A DNA stretch of 64,000 nucleotides from Odoribacter sp. Z80 (GTDB lineage: Bacteria; Bacteroidota; Bacteroidia; Bacteroidales; Marinifilaceae), in NCBI RefSeq assembly GCF_009935865.1, contig NZ_QWEL01000001.1:186001-250000 (forward strand), given 5' to 3'. Positions 1 through 10,647 of the stretch are shown piece by piece. Made by a program: the position numbers and the translations under genes. Numbering within the stretch: the first letter of the stretch is position 1; each line of letters opens with the position of its first letter. Below the pieces are notes generated by a model. The model was not told the DNA's origin, searched no databases, and saw nothing but the letters and a program-made list of their open reading frames with translations.

Positions 1-720
1 AGGAGTACGGATTAAAGTGCTGTCTTTAAAGTTAGTATAATCCCAATAATGATTTTTCATATAAAAATATCCTCTGCGCCGGATTTCCATATCCCGGTCT
101 TTTGTACTTTCCGGGACTTCTTTGGAAAAGTCGGGTAGTTTGGGAGACAGGGTGAAATTCACAAAAGTGGCTAAAGCTGATCCGGGATATTGCTTGCAAA
201 GATTGGCTATATAATCCCGGACTTCCCGGTCGGCTTGGGTGAATTGGTCTGCATATTTTTGTTTTGTAGCTGCGTCTCCTTTATGCGGGTCTTTTTCAAA
301 TGTTTCATTGATTTTTTGGGTCTTCCGGTTTTGGGCCGTCATGAATCTTTGAAAGTCCAGAAAAGCCTGGTTTTCCGGGGAACCTGTAAAATGTATGGTT
401 TCCAGCAGACGTACGGTATCTGCTTGTATGGAAAAGTTTTGATTACTCCCGATAATGAGGTCAAAATAGTTGCTGGGAGAAAAAAGGAGCAGGTACATAC
501 CTCTGGCCAGTTTTTTGTCGGTTTTGTGGAAGGCCCCGTTTCCTGAGGCATCTAAAAATGCCGTATCAACGGAATACACTTTTCCTTCGAAATAATTTGC
601 CAGAATCAACTTTTGGTTAGCCATTTTCGGGACATTCACTTTAATGTGATATCCTTGGGCACATACCATTCCGGTTTGCCAAAGCAAACCGATCATAAAA
701 AGAAAAAACAATTTTCTCAT
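1..720 (-). CDS. DUF4369/DUF5106 thioredoxin-family secreted protein, N-terminal part
   Basis: The frame is open from an ATG at 718-720 to the window edge, giving 240 visible residues; the C-terminus lies outside. Residues 1-22 form a signal peptide ending in a VCAQ-like cleavage region. The next part (FEGKVYSVDTAFLDASGNGAF) looks like the beta-rich DUF4369 domain at the front of many Bacteroidales periplasmic thiol-disulfide proteins. The later helical part, with YIANLCKQYPGSALATFVN, resembles DUF5106. In this family a TlpA/thioredoxin domain with a CxxC motif usually follows, but that region is not visible, so redox activity is inferred. The gene lies 71 bases downstream of the TPR lipoprotein gene on the same strand. 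Confidence 0.75.
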   Translation of the reverse strand, partial: MRKLFFLFMIGLLWQTGMVCAQGYHIKVNVPKMANQKLILANYFEGKVYSVDTAFLDASGNGAFHKTDKKLARGMYLLLFSPSNYFDLIIGSNQNFSIQADTVRLLETIHFTGSPENQAFLDFQRFMTAQNRKTQKINETFEKDPHKGDAATKQKYADQFTQADREVRDYIANLCKQYPGSALATFVNFTLSPKLPDFSKEVPESTKDRDMEIRRRGYFYMKNHYWDYTNFKDSTLIRTP

Positions 721-791
721 GTCTGATTTCTTTTATCTGTCATTTTTGTTGCTTGCACACATGATTTTGGGTCCGGTCTTGAGGACTGGAT

Positions 792-1532
792 TTAATAATA
801 AGTTCTGATTACCTGGTCGGCTTGTGTAAATCCCAACCGTGAAGCAATCTCCAGGTCTTTTAAAGCTTCTTCTGCCTGAGATAATGCCATTTTGGCGATG
901 GCTCTGTTGTAGTAAGCTTTTGCACTGGACGGGTCAATGTTTATAGCTTGTGAATAATCCTGAACGGCTTGCTGTAAATCTCCTTTTTTTTGCATAACCA
1001 CTCCCCGGTTAAAATACAATGCACTGGAATTTAATCCAAATTCTTTGGCTGTAGCAATGTCCAGTTCTATATTTTGTCCTAACTGCAGGGCTTTGTTGTA
1101 ATCTTCCAGAGCTCCGTCGAAATCATTCATACGGAAACGGGCAATTCCCCGGTAGTGATAGGCCATAATGAAATCCGGACGTAGTTTGACTGTTTCGGAA
1201 TAATCTTGAATGGCATTGGCATAAATACCTAAATTTTCGTATACAATTCCCCGGTTGAAATAAGAGTCTGCATGGTCGGGATAACTGGATAATACATAAT
1301 TGAAATCCTGAAGAGCTTCTTTGTAATGTTTGCTGTTGGCATGGGCAATAGCCCGGTTGTAATAGGCGGGAAACCATTCCGGTTCGTTGTGGATGATGGT
1401 GTTGAATTCTGTAATCGCCTGTTCATATAGGTTTTGTTTCATATATTCCAGTCCACGCTTATTAGCCTGCTTGATTTTTGTATTGCAGGCTGTAAATAGG
1501 ATTATACTGGCAAATAACCATAAATATTTCAT
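792..1532 (-). CDS. TPR-repeat lipoprotein
   Basis: 246 residues. The N-terminus is a lipoprotein signal with lipobox FTAC (Cys16). The rest is tandem tetratricopeptide repeats with the usual pattern (AYYNRAIAHANSKHYKEALQDF, then SYFNRGIVYENLGIYANAI, AYHYRGIARFRMNDFDGAL, LYFNRGVVMQKKGDLQQAV, AYYNRAIAKMALSQAEEAL), about six repeats filling residues 25-235. TPR lipoproteins act as protein-interaction scaffolds in the envelope, but the partner cannot be named. A TAnnTTTG -7 element lies 63 bases upstream. The gene is downstream of ygiQ and upstream of the DUF4369 protein on the same strand. Confidence 0.85.
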   Translation of the reverse strand: MKYLWLFASIILFTACNTKIKQANKRGLEYMKQNLYEQAITEFNTIIHNEPEWFPAYYNRAIAHANSKHYKEALQDFNYVLSSYPDHADSYFNRGIVYENLGIYANAIQDYSETVKLRPDFIMAYHYRGIARFRMNDFDGALEDYNKALQLGQNIELDIATAKEFGLNSSALYFNRGVVMQKKGDLQQAVQDYSQAINIDPSSAKAYYNRAIAKMALSQAEEALKDLEIASRLGFTQADQVIRTYY

Positions 1533-1594
1533 CGGAATATTGTTTCAAACTGTAAAAACATACATATTCTCGGAAGTTGCTCCGAATGATTTGC

Positions 1595-1602
1595 CAAAGT
1601 TA
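1595..1602 (-). promoter_or_regulatory. Putative -7 element for the TPR lipoprotein gene
   Basis: Read on the minus strand the site is TAACTTTG, matching the Bacteroidota -7 consensus TAnnTTTG, about 63 bases before the ATG at 1532. No well-spaced TTTG -33 box was found, so this rests on the -7 match only. Confidence 0.4.
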
Positions 1603-1620
1603 AAGAAACATCGTGACAAA

Positions 1621-3453
1621 TTAAAGATTTCTTCGGTATAATTTCTGAAATAAATCATTACGGTGTATTTTTTGAAGGACTGCCCTGATGGTTTCTTTGT
1701 ATTCTTTTTTGTACCAGAAAAAGAACATGTTTTGTATTTTTTTTTCTTTTTCTGATTTGACGGTGTCAATTTTCCTCAGCGAATACGGATGGTAGCCGGA
1801 ATAGTAGATGGTGGTCGCCATAGTCATCGGGGTAGGGGTAAAATCTTGTACTTGCTCCAGATGGAAATTCAGTTGTTTGGTGGCAACAGCCAGTTCGGCC
1901 ATGTCTTCCGTGCGGCATCCCGGATGTGAAGAAATAAAATAAGGGATGATTTGTTGGTATAAATGATATTTCTGGTTCGTTTGATCAAAAATGTTTTTCA
2001 ATTGCCGGAAGAGCTGAAAAGGAGGCTTACGCATCAGGCGGAGCACTTCGCCGGCGGAATGTTCGGGGGCCACTTTAAACCGTCCGGAGACGTGATAACG
2101 GATGACTGTTTCCAGGTATTTCACGTTGGTTGCGTTTGTATCTGGACAATTGCTGTTGTGCAGGCATAGGTCATAACGGATGCCTGAACCGATATAACAA
2201 TGTTTTATGCCGGGAAGTTTCCGGGCACTTTCATAGATATGCAGCAAGGCTGAGTGGTCGGTATTCAGGTTTTTGCAAATGTTTGGAAAGGCGCATGAAG
2301 CTCTTTTACAATGCCGGCAAATTTCCGGATTTTTTCCTTTCATGGCATACATATTGGCTGAGGGGCCGCCTAAATCAGAGATGGTACCTTTAAAATCAGG
2401 CATTCGGGTAATCTGTTCCAGTTCTTTTAATATGGACTGTTTGGAACGGGAAGTGATGAATTTTCCCTGGTGGGCAGATATAGTACAGAAGGCACAGCCT
2501 CCAAAACATCCTCTGTGTAGGGTAACTGAATGCCGGATCATGTTGTAGGCCGGTATTTCTTTGCCCTTGTAACGGGGATGGGGCAGGCGGGTGAAAGGGA
2601 GGGCGTAAATGGCATCCAGTTCTTCAGTGGTCAAAGGAGGATAAGGGGGATTTACTATCACTTGTCCGGAGCCGGTTTCCTGGATTAGTTGGGCGGCTTC
2701 CATGCTATTGGATTCTTCTTCGATGTGCCGGAAGTTTTCAGCATGTTTTTTCTTTTCCTGTAAGCAGATTTCATGTGAATGAAGCCGGATGACCTGCCAG
2801 TGTTTGTTAGTAGCTACCCGTGCGGACCGGGGACGTAAAACTACAGTTTGGGGAATATTGGTCAAACCGTGAAAAGGGACTCCTTTTTGTAACATTTTAC
2901 AAATCTCCGTTATGGTTTTTTCTCCCATACCATATATCAGCATATCGGCTTTGCTTTCTATGAGGATGGAAGGTTTTAAAGTGTCCGTCCAATAATCATA
3001 GTGTGTTAAACGGCGTAATGAGGCTTCAATTCCTCCTATGATAACCGGAATTTCCGGATAGAGTTGTTTCAGGATATGCGTATATGCAATGGTAGGCATA
3101 TCCGGCCGGGCTCCGTAACGTCCTCCGGGAGTATAAGCATCGTCAGAACGCCGTCTTTTGGCAGCAGTATAATGGTTTATCATGGAATCCATAGCTCCTG
3201 CCGATACCCCGAAAAACAGACGAGGACTGCCTAATTTCCGGAAATCCCGCAAATCATCCTGCCAATTGGGTTGAGGGACAATGGCGACTTTTAATCCCAG
3301 TGATTCTAAAAGACGTCCGATAACGGCAGCTCCAAAAGAGGGATGGTCTACGTAGGCATCACCAGAGAACAAAATTACATCCAGTTGCTCCCATCCCCTT
3401 TCTTTTACTTCTTTTACAGAAGTCGGTAACCATTTTAAATGTTGAGTATCCAT
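1621..3453 (-). CDS. YgiQ-family radical SAM protein
   Basis: 610 residues. The N-terminal half (about 1-270) is the YgiQ-specific domain, with FSGDAYVDHPSFGAAVIGRLLE and an IGGIEASLRRLTHYDYW segment. The radical SAM core follows around residue 310, where HRGCFGGCAFCTISAHQG supplies the C-x3-C-x2-C motif that binds the [4Fe-4S] cluster. A conserved DLGGPSANMYAMKG and paired cysteines (CRHCKRASCAFPNIC) come next. The family is conserved in many bacteria but has no proven substrate. The protein is shorter at the C-terminus than the enterobacterial version as I remember it. The gene is divergent from rimO across 73 bases, with its own TAnnTTTG element. The ATG at 3453 gives the standard family N-terminus. 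Confidence 0.9.
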   Translation of the reverse strand: MDTQHLKWLPTSVKEVKERGWEQLDVILFSGDAYVDHPSFGAAVIGRLLESLGLKVAIVPQPNWQDDLRDFRKLGSPRLFFGVSAGAMDSMINHYTAAKRRRSDDAYTPGGRYGARPDMPTIAYTHILKQLYPEIPVIIGGIEASLRRLTHYDYWTDTLKPSILIESKADMLIYGMGEKTITEICKMLQKGVPFHGLTNIPQTVVLRPRSARVATNKHWQVIRLHSHEICLQEKKKHAENFRHIEEESNSMEAAQLIQETGSGQVIVNPPYPPLTTEELDAIYALPFTRLPHPRYKGKEIPAYNMIRHSVTLHRGCFGGCAFCTISAHQGKFITSRSKQSILKELEQITRMPDFKGTISDLGGPSANMYAMKGKNPEICRHCKRASCAFPNICKNLNTDHSALLHIYESARKLPGIKHCYIGSGIRYDLCLHNSNCPDTNATNVKYLETVIRYHVSGRFKVAPEHSAGEVLRLMRKPPFQLFRQLKNIFDQTNQKYHLYQQIIPYFISSHPGCRTEDMAELAVATKQLNFHLEQVQDFTPTPMTMATTIYYSGYHPYSLRKIDTVKSEKEKKIQNMFFFWYKKEYKETIRAVLQKIHRNDLFQKLYRRNL

Positions 3454-3470
3454 TTTTACAAAATATATGA

Positions 3471-3478
3471 CAAAGATA
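3471..3478 (-). promoter_or_regulatory. Putative -7 element for ygiQ
   Basis: TATCTTTG on the minus strand, 18-25 bases before the ygiQ ATG. It lies within 20 bases of the rimO -7 element on the other strand, so the two divergent promoters are interleaved. A possible -33 TTTG (3507-3504) is spaced about 25 bases away, longer than ideal. Confidence 0.45.
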
Positions 3479-3489
3479 GCTAATTTTTA

Positions 3490-3497
3490 TACCTTTG
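3490..3497 (+). promoter_or_regulatory. Putative -7 element for rimO
   Basis: TACCTTTG matches TAnnTTTG, 30 bases before the rimO ATG. No clear -33 TTTG is seen at the usual spacing. Confidence 0.45.
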
Positions 3498-3526
3498 GCG
3501 CTTCAAATTGCGCATAAGGCTTATTT

Positions 3527-4813
3527 ATGAAAAAAGTAAATATTATCAGTTTGGGATGTGCTAAAAATCTGGTGGATACGGAGATGTTGCTGAGGCAGTT
3601 GGACAAGGCCGGATATGCAACCGAAACTGATGTGGAAAATTCGGACGCCGAAGTGGTTATTGTAAATACCTGCGGTTTTATCGGAGATGCCAAGGAAGAG
3701 TCAGTGAATACCATTCTGGAACAGGTGGAGCGTAAGAAAGAAGGGAAGATAGGACAATTGTATGTAATCGGTTGTTTGTCACAACGATATAGGGATGAGC
3801 TTAAAGTAGAAATTCCGGAGGTGGACGGTTTCTTTGGTAAATTCGACTGGCCGGAAGTGTTGAAGAAAATGGGAAGGCATTTTGATGAGTCTATTCGCTA
3901 TCAGCGTATTTTAACTACGCCGGCTCATTACGCTTATCTGAAAATTTCCGAAGGATGTAACCGTACTTGTTCTTATTGTGCCATCCCCATTATGACGGGA
4001 AAGCACAAGTCCAGGGAGTTTGACGGATTATTGCAGGAATGCCGGGACCTGGTCAAGAATGGAGTGCGGGAGGTCCTTGTTGTTGCCCAGGACCTGACTT
4101 TTTACGGGATGGATCTGTACGGTAAAAACCGCTTGGCGGAGTTGATTGAGCGTCTGGCCGATATTCAGGGATTGGAATGGATTAGGCTGCATTATGCATA
4201 TCCTGCCGGTTTTCCAGAAGAGGTGCTGAAAGTTATGCGGGAGCGTTCCAATGTTTGTAAATATCTGGATATTGCTTTGCAACATTGTAGTGATCATATG
4301 CTCCGGAAAATGCGAAGAGGAATCACCAAACAACAAACTATGGACCTGCTTCGTAAAATCAGAAATGAAGTACCGGGAATATTTATCCGTACCACTTTAA
4401 TGACAGGGCATCCGGGAGAAACGGAAGAAGATTTCCAGGAACTTTGTGAATTTGTCCGGCAAATGAAATTTGAACGTCTGGGCGTATTTCCGTATTCTCA
4501 TGAGGAGGATACTTACTGTGATAAAAATTATACGGATGATGTCCCTGAGGAGATAAAAAAAGCAAGGGCCGAGAAGATTATGCAAATACAGGCACAGGTA
4601 TCTGAGGATTTGAATGTTTCTCTGATTGGGAAAAAAATAAGGGTACTGATAGACCGGGAGGAGGAAGAAAGTTATATCGGAAGGACTGAGCACGATTCAC
4701 CGGAAGTGGACCCTGAAGTGATAATCAGCAGTCCGGAAAAACTGGAAACAGGAAGATTTTATGATGTAATTGTTTCTGGTTCGGATGGTTTTGATTTGTT
4801 TGCACGGATTTGA
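3527..4813 (+). CDS. rimO: Ribosomal protein S12 methylthiotransferase RimO
   Basis: 428 residues, normal family length. RimO adds a methylthio group to the conserved Asp of ribosomal protein S12, using two [4Fe-4S] clusters. The N-terminal UPF0004 domain holds its three cluster cysteines (LGCAKN at Cys11, VNTCGF near 49, VIGCLS near 83). The radical SAM core carries EGCNRTCSYCAIPIMTGKHK, which is C-x3-C-x2-C. The MTGKHKSR sequence after the cluster fits RimO better than MiaB. A TRAM domain (about 360-428) closes the protein. Start is the ATG at 3527, which follows an interleaved divergent promoter region shared with ygiQ. Confidence 0.95.
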   Translation: MKKVNIISLGCAKNLVDTEMLLRQLDKAGYATETDVENSDAEVVIVNTCGFIGDAKEESVNTILEQVERKKEGKIGQLYVIGCLSQRYRDELKVEIPEVDGFFGKFDWPEVLKKMGRHFDESIRYQRILTTPAHYAYLKISEGCNRTCSYCAIPIMTGKHKSREFDGLLQECRDLVKNGVREVLVVAQDLTFYGMDLYGKNRLAELIERLADIQGLEWIRLHYAYPAGFPEEVLKVMRERSNVCKYLDIALQHCSDHMLRKMRRGITKQQTMDLLRKIRNEVPGIFIRTTLMTGHPGETEEDFQELCEFVRQMKFERLGVFPYSHEEDTYCDKNYTDDVPEEIKKARAEKIMQIQAQVSEDLNVSLIGKKIRVLIDREEEESYIGRTEHDSPEVDPEVIISSPEKLETGRFYDVIVSGSDGFDLFARI

Positions 4814-4854
4814 ATTGATTTAAAGTTTTTGTTTAAATTTAAAATAGAAAAGTT

Positions 4855-5625
4855 ATGAAACAATTGAAATTAATGTTTTTTATTGTATTGTTAGCTATGG
4901 TTGGTTGTAAAAATGCTGATCGGGATTTAGCCTTATTGCGCGGACATGAATGGCAGTTAAAATCCATGACAGAGTCGGGAGAAGTGGTTGCCAATCCTCA
5001 GGAGTTGCCGACGTTGTTGTTCAGCGACAGTACGGCAGTGTATGGTATGGCCGGCTGTAACCGTTTTTTCGGAACTTATGTTGCCGGAGCGAAAGGACAA
5101 ATGGAAATTGCTCCCGGTGGTGCAACCATGATGTTTTGTCCGGATATGGCTTTTGAAGACCGGTATATGAAAGCTTTATCAGGGGTTAAAAGTTTTACTG
5201 TCCGGGCAGATGAGTTGATTCTGGAAAATGGGGATGCAAAACTGAAATTAGTATACATTCCGTTGGATACGACCCGTATGCTGGGAGTATCGGAAGACGC
5301 ACACGGATGTAATGCTGCTGCAGGCTATACCTGGTCGGAAGTTCGCCAGAAGTGTGTCCGCCTTTTTGAAGACGGAGTTCAGTTTTCTGCCACTGCGGGG
5401 CAAGATTCTACCCTGGCTGCTTATGTCGTATTTGCAACTGATTCTTTGAAAGCGGAAGTATTTGTTCCGGGGCAAACGAAAAATCCGGTGTTGGAACGCC
5501 GGCAGCTGGCGGGAGGAGAATATGTGTGGAATGAAGAAGATGACGATACTTTCAATGTGCGGAAAGTGAACGGTCGATGGGTGATAGAGCAAAGAGAAAA
5601 AATATTATATACTCAAGCTGATTGA
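4855..5625 (+). CDS. META-domain lipoprotein with extra C-terminal domain
   Basis: 256 residues. Lipoprotein signal with lipobox MVGC (Cys18). Residues about 25-130 form a META/HslJ-type domain: HEWQLKSM, a YGMAGCNRFFGTY motif and a TMMFCPDMAFEDRYMKAL segment are diagnostic. The C-terminal part (140-256) is a separate domain beginning GCNAAAGYTWSEVRQKC, rich in aromatic and acidic residues, which I recognise only as a companion of META domains in Bacteroidales. META proteins sit in the envelope and are linked to stress or antibiotic tolerance in other bacteria; no enzymatic role is established. The gene follows rimO by 41 bases, and bfr downstream has its own promoter element. Confidence 0.85.
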   Translation: MKQLKLMFFIVLLAMVGCKNADRDLALLRGHEWQLKSMTESGEVVANPQELPTLLFSDSTAVYGMAGCNRFFGTYVAGAKGQMEIAPGGATMMFCPDMAFEDRYMKALSGVKSFTVRADELILENGDAKLKLVYIPLDTTRMLGVSEDAHGCNAAAGYTWSEVRQKCVRLFEDGVQFSATAGQDSTLAAYVVFATDSLKAEVFVPGQTKNPVLERRQLAGGEYVWNEEDDDTFNVRKVNGRWVIEQREKILYTQAD

Positions 5626-5663
5626 AGTTATCAGGTTGATGTAAATTAAATGAAGAAAAATGT

Positions 5664-5671
5664 TAATTTTG
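5664..5671 (+). promoter_or_regulatory. Putative -7 element for bfr
   Basis: TAATTTTG fits TAnnTTTG, 37 bases before the bacterioferritin ATG at 5708. It suggests bfr is transcribed independently of the META lipoprotein gene. The -33 box is not clear. Confidence 0.45.
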
Positions 5672-5707
5672 TAACGCTATCCTGAAAATATTTATAAAAA
5701 AGAAATT

Positions 5708-6208
5708 ATGAAAAGAGAAAAGAGTATTGAGTTGTTGAATATGGCCGTTAATGATGAATTGTTGGCTGTACATCAATATATGTATTTTCATTTCCGTTGT
5801 GACGACATGGGTTTTGATTTGGTATCCAGCTTATTTAAGCGTGTAGCCATCCAGGAGATGATGCATGTTGAACAGTTAGCTGAGCGTATTCTGTTTTTAA
5901 AGGGAGAGGTAGACATGAAAGTGACCGGAGAAGTGCTGAAGCTGACTAATGTGAAGGATATGCTGGAACAGGCCGTAAAAATGGAGACGGAAACTGTGGA
6001 TGCTTATAATAAATGGGCGAATGAGTGTGCTGCCCATGCTGATTCTGTATCTAAGAAATTATTCGAAACTCTGACTGCCGAAGAGGAAGTTCATCAGGAT
6101 CAATTTGAGACAGAGCTTGATAATCTGGAGAAATTCGGTGACCATTATCTGGCTTTACAATCGATTGAGCGTAGTAAAAGTGTTGCTATGGGTACTCCGG
6201 CAGAATAA
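5708..6208 (+). CDS. bfr: Bacterioferritin
   Basis: 166 residues, a four-helix ferritin-like protein that oxidises Fe(II) and stores iron as a 24-mer shell in the cytoplasm. All six dinuclear ferroxidase ligands of the bacterioferritin family are present at E17, E50, H53, E93, E126 and H129, each one position before the E. coli Bfr numbering. Met51 occupies the haem-ligand position (EMMHVEQLAERILFLKG), so haem binding is likely. That separates it from non-haem ferritins and Dps. hppA starts 22 bases downstream and is probably co-transcribed. Confidence 0.92.
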   Translation: MKREKSIELLNMAVNDELLAVHQYMYFHFRCDDMGFDLVSSLFKRVAIQEMMHVEQLAERILFLKGEVDMKVTGEVLKLTNVKDMLEQAVKMETETVDAYNKWANECAAHADSVSKKLFETLTAEEEVHQDQFETELDNLEKFGDHYLALQSIERSKSVAMGTPAE

Positions 6209-6230
6209 TTTAATTTTAATTTGAATAAAG

Positions 6231-8444
6231 ATGACGAATCAGTTATTTTGGATTGTTCCGGTATGTTCAGTCATTGCCTTGTTGTTTGCTTTTTTGTTTT
6301 TTAAAGGCATGATGCGGGAGCCGGAAGGAACCGATACCATGAAGCGTATAGCAAGCCATGTGAGAAAAGGAGCAATGGCTTATTTGAAACAACAATATAA
6401 AATTGTGGGATTGGTTTTTCTTGTTTTGTGTCTGTTTTTTGCGTGGATGGCTTATGGCCCTCATTTACAAAACGGTTGGGTATGGTTTGCTTTCCTGACT
6501 GGCGGTTTCTTTTCGGGGCTTGCCGGTTTTATAGGTATGAAGACGGCTACATATGCCTCTGCCCGGACAGCTAATGCTGCGAGCAGGAGCATGAACGAAG
6601 GGCTGAAGGTGGCTTTCCGTTCCGGGGCTGTCATGGGATTGGTTGTAGTGGGACTTGCTTTGTTGGATATTTCTTTATGGTGGCTTATCCTGAATTTGTT
6701 TGTCGGGGATGCTTCGGAAGCGCAAAATGCCATTATGATTACGACAACCATGCTGACTTTTGGTATGGGTGCTTCTACACAGGCATTGTTTGCCCGTGTT
6801 GGTGGAGGTATTTTCACCAAGGCTGCAGATGTAGGTGCTGATTTGGTCGGTAAAGTGGAAGCAGGCATTCCTGAGGATGACCCGCGTAATCCGGCAACTA
6901 TTGCTGATAATGTCGGTGACAATGTCGGTGATGTAGCCGGTATGGGTGCGGATTTATATGAGTCTTATTGCGGTTCGATCCTGGCAACGGCAGCTTTAGG
7001 TGCTGCTGCTTATGCCGGAAGCGGCTTGCAGGTAAATGCTATTCTGGCTCCTATGTTGATTGCTTCTTTTGGCGTCATCCTGTCTTTGTTGGGAATCTTT
7101 TTGGTGAAGACAAAAGAAGGTGCTTCGCAATTGCAGTTGATCAGGGCATTGGACCGGGGTATCAACACCAGTTCCGTATTGATTATCGTAGCCAGCTTTG
7201 TGGTTGTTTATCTGCTGGGATTGAGTTATTGGATTTGCGGTTCGGTAATAACCGGTTTGCTGACGGGTATTATTATCGGTAAAGCTACTGAATTTTATAC
7301 GTCACATGCTTATCGACCGACCCGGGATATAGCTAAAAGTTCAGAAACGGGACCTGCTACAGTGATTATTAAGGGTATAGGTACTGGTATGATTTCCACA
7401 GCAATTCCGGTCATTACTATTGTGTGCGGAATTATCCTGGCTTATCTTTTTGCTATTGAATTTGATGTGAAGGGAATGATGGGAGGAGCTCAGATGTCTA
7501 AAGGGTTGTACGGTATAGGAATTGCAGCCGTAGGTATGCTTTCCACATTGGGTATTACTTTGGCTACTGATGCTTACGGTCCTATTGCTGACAATGCCGG
7601 AGGCAATGCGGAAATGAGTGAGATGGGAGAAGAAGTCCGCAAACGTACGGATGCGTTGGATGCTTTGGGTAATACGACGGCTGCTACGGGAAAAGGCTTT
7701 GCGATCGGTTCGGCCGCTCTGACCGGATTGGCTTTGCTGGCTTCTTATATAGAAGAGATTAAAATTGGTCTGGTACGGATGTTGGATGCGGGACATGAGG
7801 TGGTTATCGGCACTTTGAGATTGGTAAGGGAAGACATTGTAAATGCCAGTTTGCCGGATTTCATGGAATGGTATCAGGTGACCCTGATGAATCCTAAGGT
7901 GTTGGCCGGTGTACTGATTGGGTCGATGTTGTCTTTTTTATTTTGTGGATTGACCATGAATGCTGTCGGTCGGGCTGCTCAGAAGATGGTAAATGAGGTG
8001 AGAAGGCAATTCCGGGAAATAAAGGGAATTATGGAAGGGAAAGCCGAACCAGACTATGCACGTTGTGTAGAGATTTCCACCCGTGGAGCACAGCATGAAA
8101 TGATTTTCCCTTCTTTGCTGGCAATTATCGCCCCGATTGTTGTGGGATTGGTTTTCGGTGTTTCCGGAGTGTTGGGTCTTTTGGCCGGCGGTCTGGGGGC
8201 AGGATTTGTGCTGGCTGTGTTTATGGCAAATTCGGGGGGAGCTTGGGATAATGCCAAGAAGTTTGTAGAAGAAGGGAATCTGGGAGGAAAAGGTTCTGAA
8301 TCGCATAAAGCTACGGTGATCGGAGATACGGTTGGAGATCCGTTTAAGGACACTTCGGGTCCGAGTCTGAATATTCTGATTAAATTGATGAGTATGGTGG
8401 CTATCGTGATGGCTGGGGTGACTTGTGCTTATAGTCTGCTTTAA
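6231..8444 (+). CDS. hppA: Membrane-bound ion-pumping pyrophosphatase (K+-dependent type)
   Basis: 737 residues with about 16 membrane helices. The enzyme hydrolyses cytoplasmic pyrophosphate and pumps H+ and/or Na+ outward. The substrate-binding loop [20 protein letters not shown], followed by [20 protein letters not shown], and a second Asp-rich loop near the C-terminus ([17 protein letters not shown]) are fully conserved. The cation-selectivity segment reads [10 protein letters not shown]: Ala484 and Gly487 sit where K+-independent pumps have Lys and Thr, so this is the K+-dependent class. Whether it pumps Na+, H+ or both cannot be read safely here, though dual pumps are known in Bacteroides. 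A strong hairpin terminator follows. Confidence 0.95.
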   Translation: MTNQLFWIVPVCSVIALLFAFLFFKGMMREPEGTDTMKRIASHVRKGAMAYLKQQYKIVGLVFLVLCLFFAWMAYGPHLQNGWVWFAFLTGGFFSGLAGFIGMKTATYASARTANAASRSMNEGLKVAFRSGAVMGLVVVGLALLDISLWWLILNLFVGDASEAQNAIMITTTMLTFGMGASTQALFARVGGGIFTKAADVGADLVGKVEAGIPEDDPRNPATIADNVGDNVGDVAGMGADLYESYCGSILATAALGAAAYAGSGLQVNAILAPMLIASFGVILSLLGIFLVKTKEGASQLQLIRALDRGINTSSVLIIVASFVVVYLLGLSYWICGSVITGLLTGIIIGKATEFYTSHAYRPTRDIAKSSETGPATVIIKGIGTGMISTAIPVITIVCGIILAYLFAIEFDVKGMMGGAQMSKGLYGIGIAAVGMLSTLGITLATDAYGPIADNAGGNAEMSEMGEEVRKRTDALDALGNTTAATGKGFAIGSAALTGLALLASYIEEIKIGLVRMLDAGHEVVIGTLRLVREDIVNASLPDFMEWYQVTLMNPKVLAGVLIGSMLSFLFCGLTMNAVGRAAQKMVNEVRRQFREIKGIMEGKAEPDYARCVEISTRGAQHEMIFPSLLAIIAPIVVGLVFGVSGVLGLLAGGLGAGFVLAVFMANSGGAWDNAKKFVEEGNLGGKGSESHKATVIGDTVGDPFKDTSGPSLNILIKLMSMVAIVMAGVTCAYSLL

Positions 8445-8472
8445 GTATAGCAGGCAGCCTTTTTGTCCTTTT

Positions 8473-8512
8473 ATAAAACCAGGAAATCTTCTGACAGATT
8501 TCCTGGTTTTAT
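8473..8512 (+). terminator. Strong intrinsic terminator after hppA
   Basis: A perfect 17-bp stem (8473-8489 with 8496-8512) and a 6-base loop. The 3' arm ends in TTTTAT and is followed by TGTTTTTG. It separates the bfr-hppA unit from gyrB. Confidence 0.9.
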
Positions 8513-8557
8513 TGTTTTTGTCTACTCTTTTTTTTAGGTTTTGTACTATAAAGTTGT

Positions 8558-8565
8558 TATATTTG
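8558..8565 (+). promoter_or_regulatory. Putative -7 element for gyrB
   Basis: TATATTTG matches TAnnTTTG, 34 bases before the gyrB ATG. A TTTG lies at 8540-8543, but the 14-base gap is shorter than the usual 19-21. Confidence 0.5.
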
Positions 8566-8595
8566 CATGTTTTGTGATATAATCAATTAAACTAA

Positions 8596-10563
<1,968 letters not shown>

Positions 10564-10586
10564 TAAAGCGTAATTTTGAAATCATG

Positions 10587-10622
10587 AAAATCTCCTTGAA
10601 CTGATAGGCTTAAGGAGATTTT
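10587..10622 (+). terminator. Intrinsic terminator after gyrB
   Basis: An 11-bp stem (10587-10597 with 10612-10622) and a 14-base loop, continuing into TTTCTTTT. It lies 24 bases after the gyrB stop. Confidence 0.8.
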
Positions 10623-10647
10623 TCTTTTACTGTTAAAAATAGGGATA

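Noticed and set aside
190-546. 118-residue plus-strand open frame
   Set aside because: It lies wholly inside the minus-strand DUF4369/DUF5106 gene, whose frame is open to the window edge and has a signal peptide and family motifs.
6461-6922. 153-residue minus-strand open frame inside hppA
   Set aside because: Antisense to a highly conserved pyrophosphatase region; low-complexity composition and no motif.
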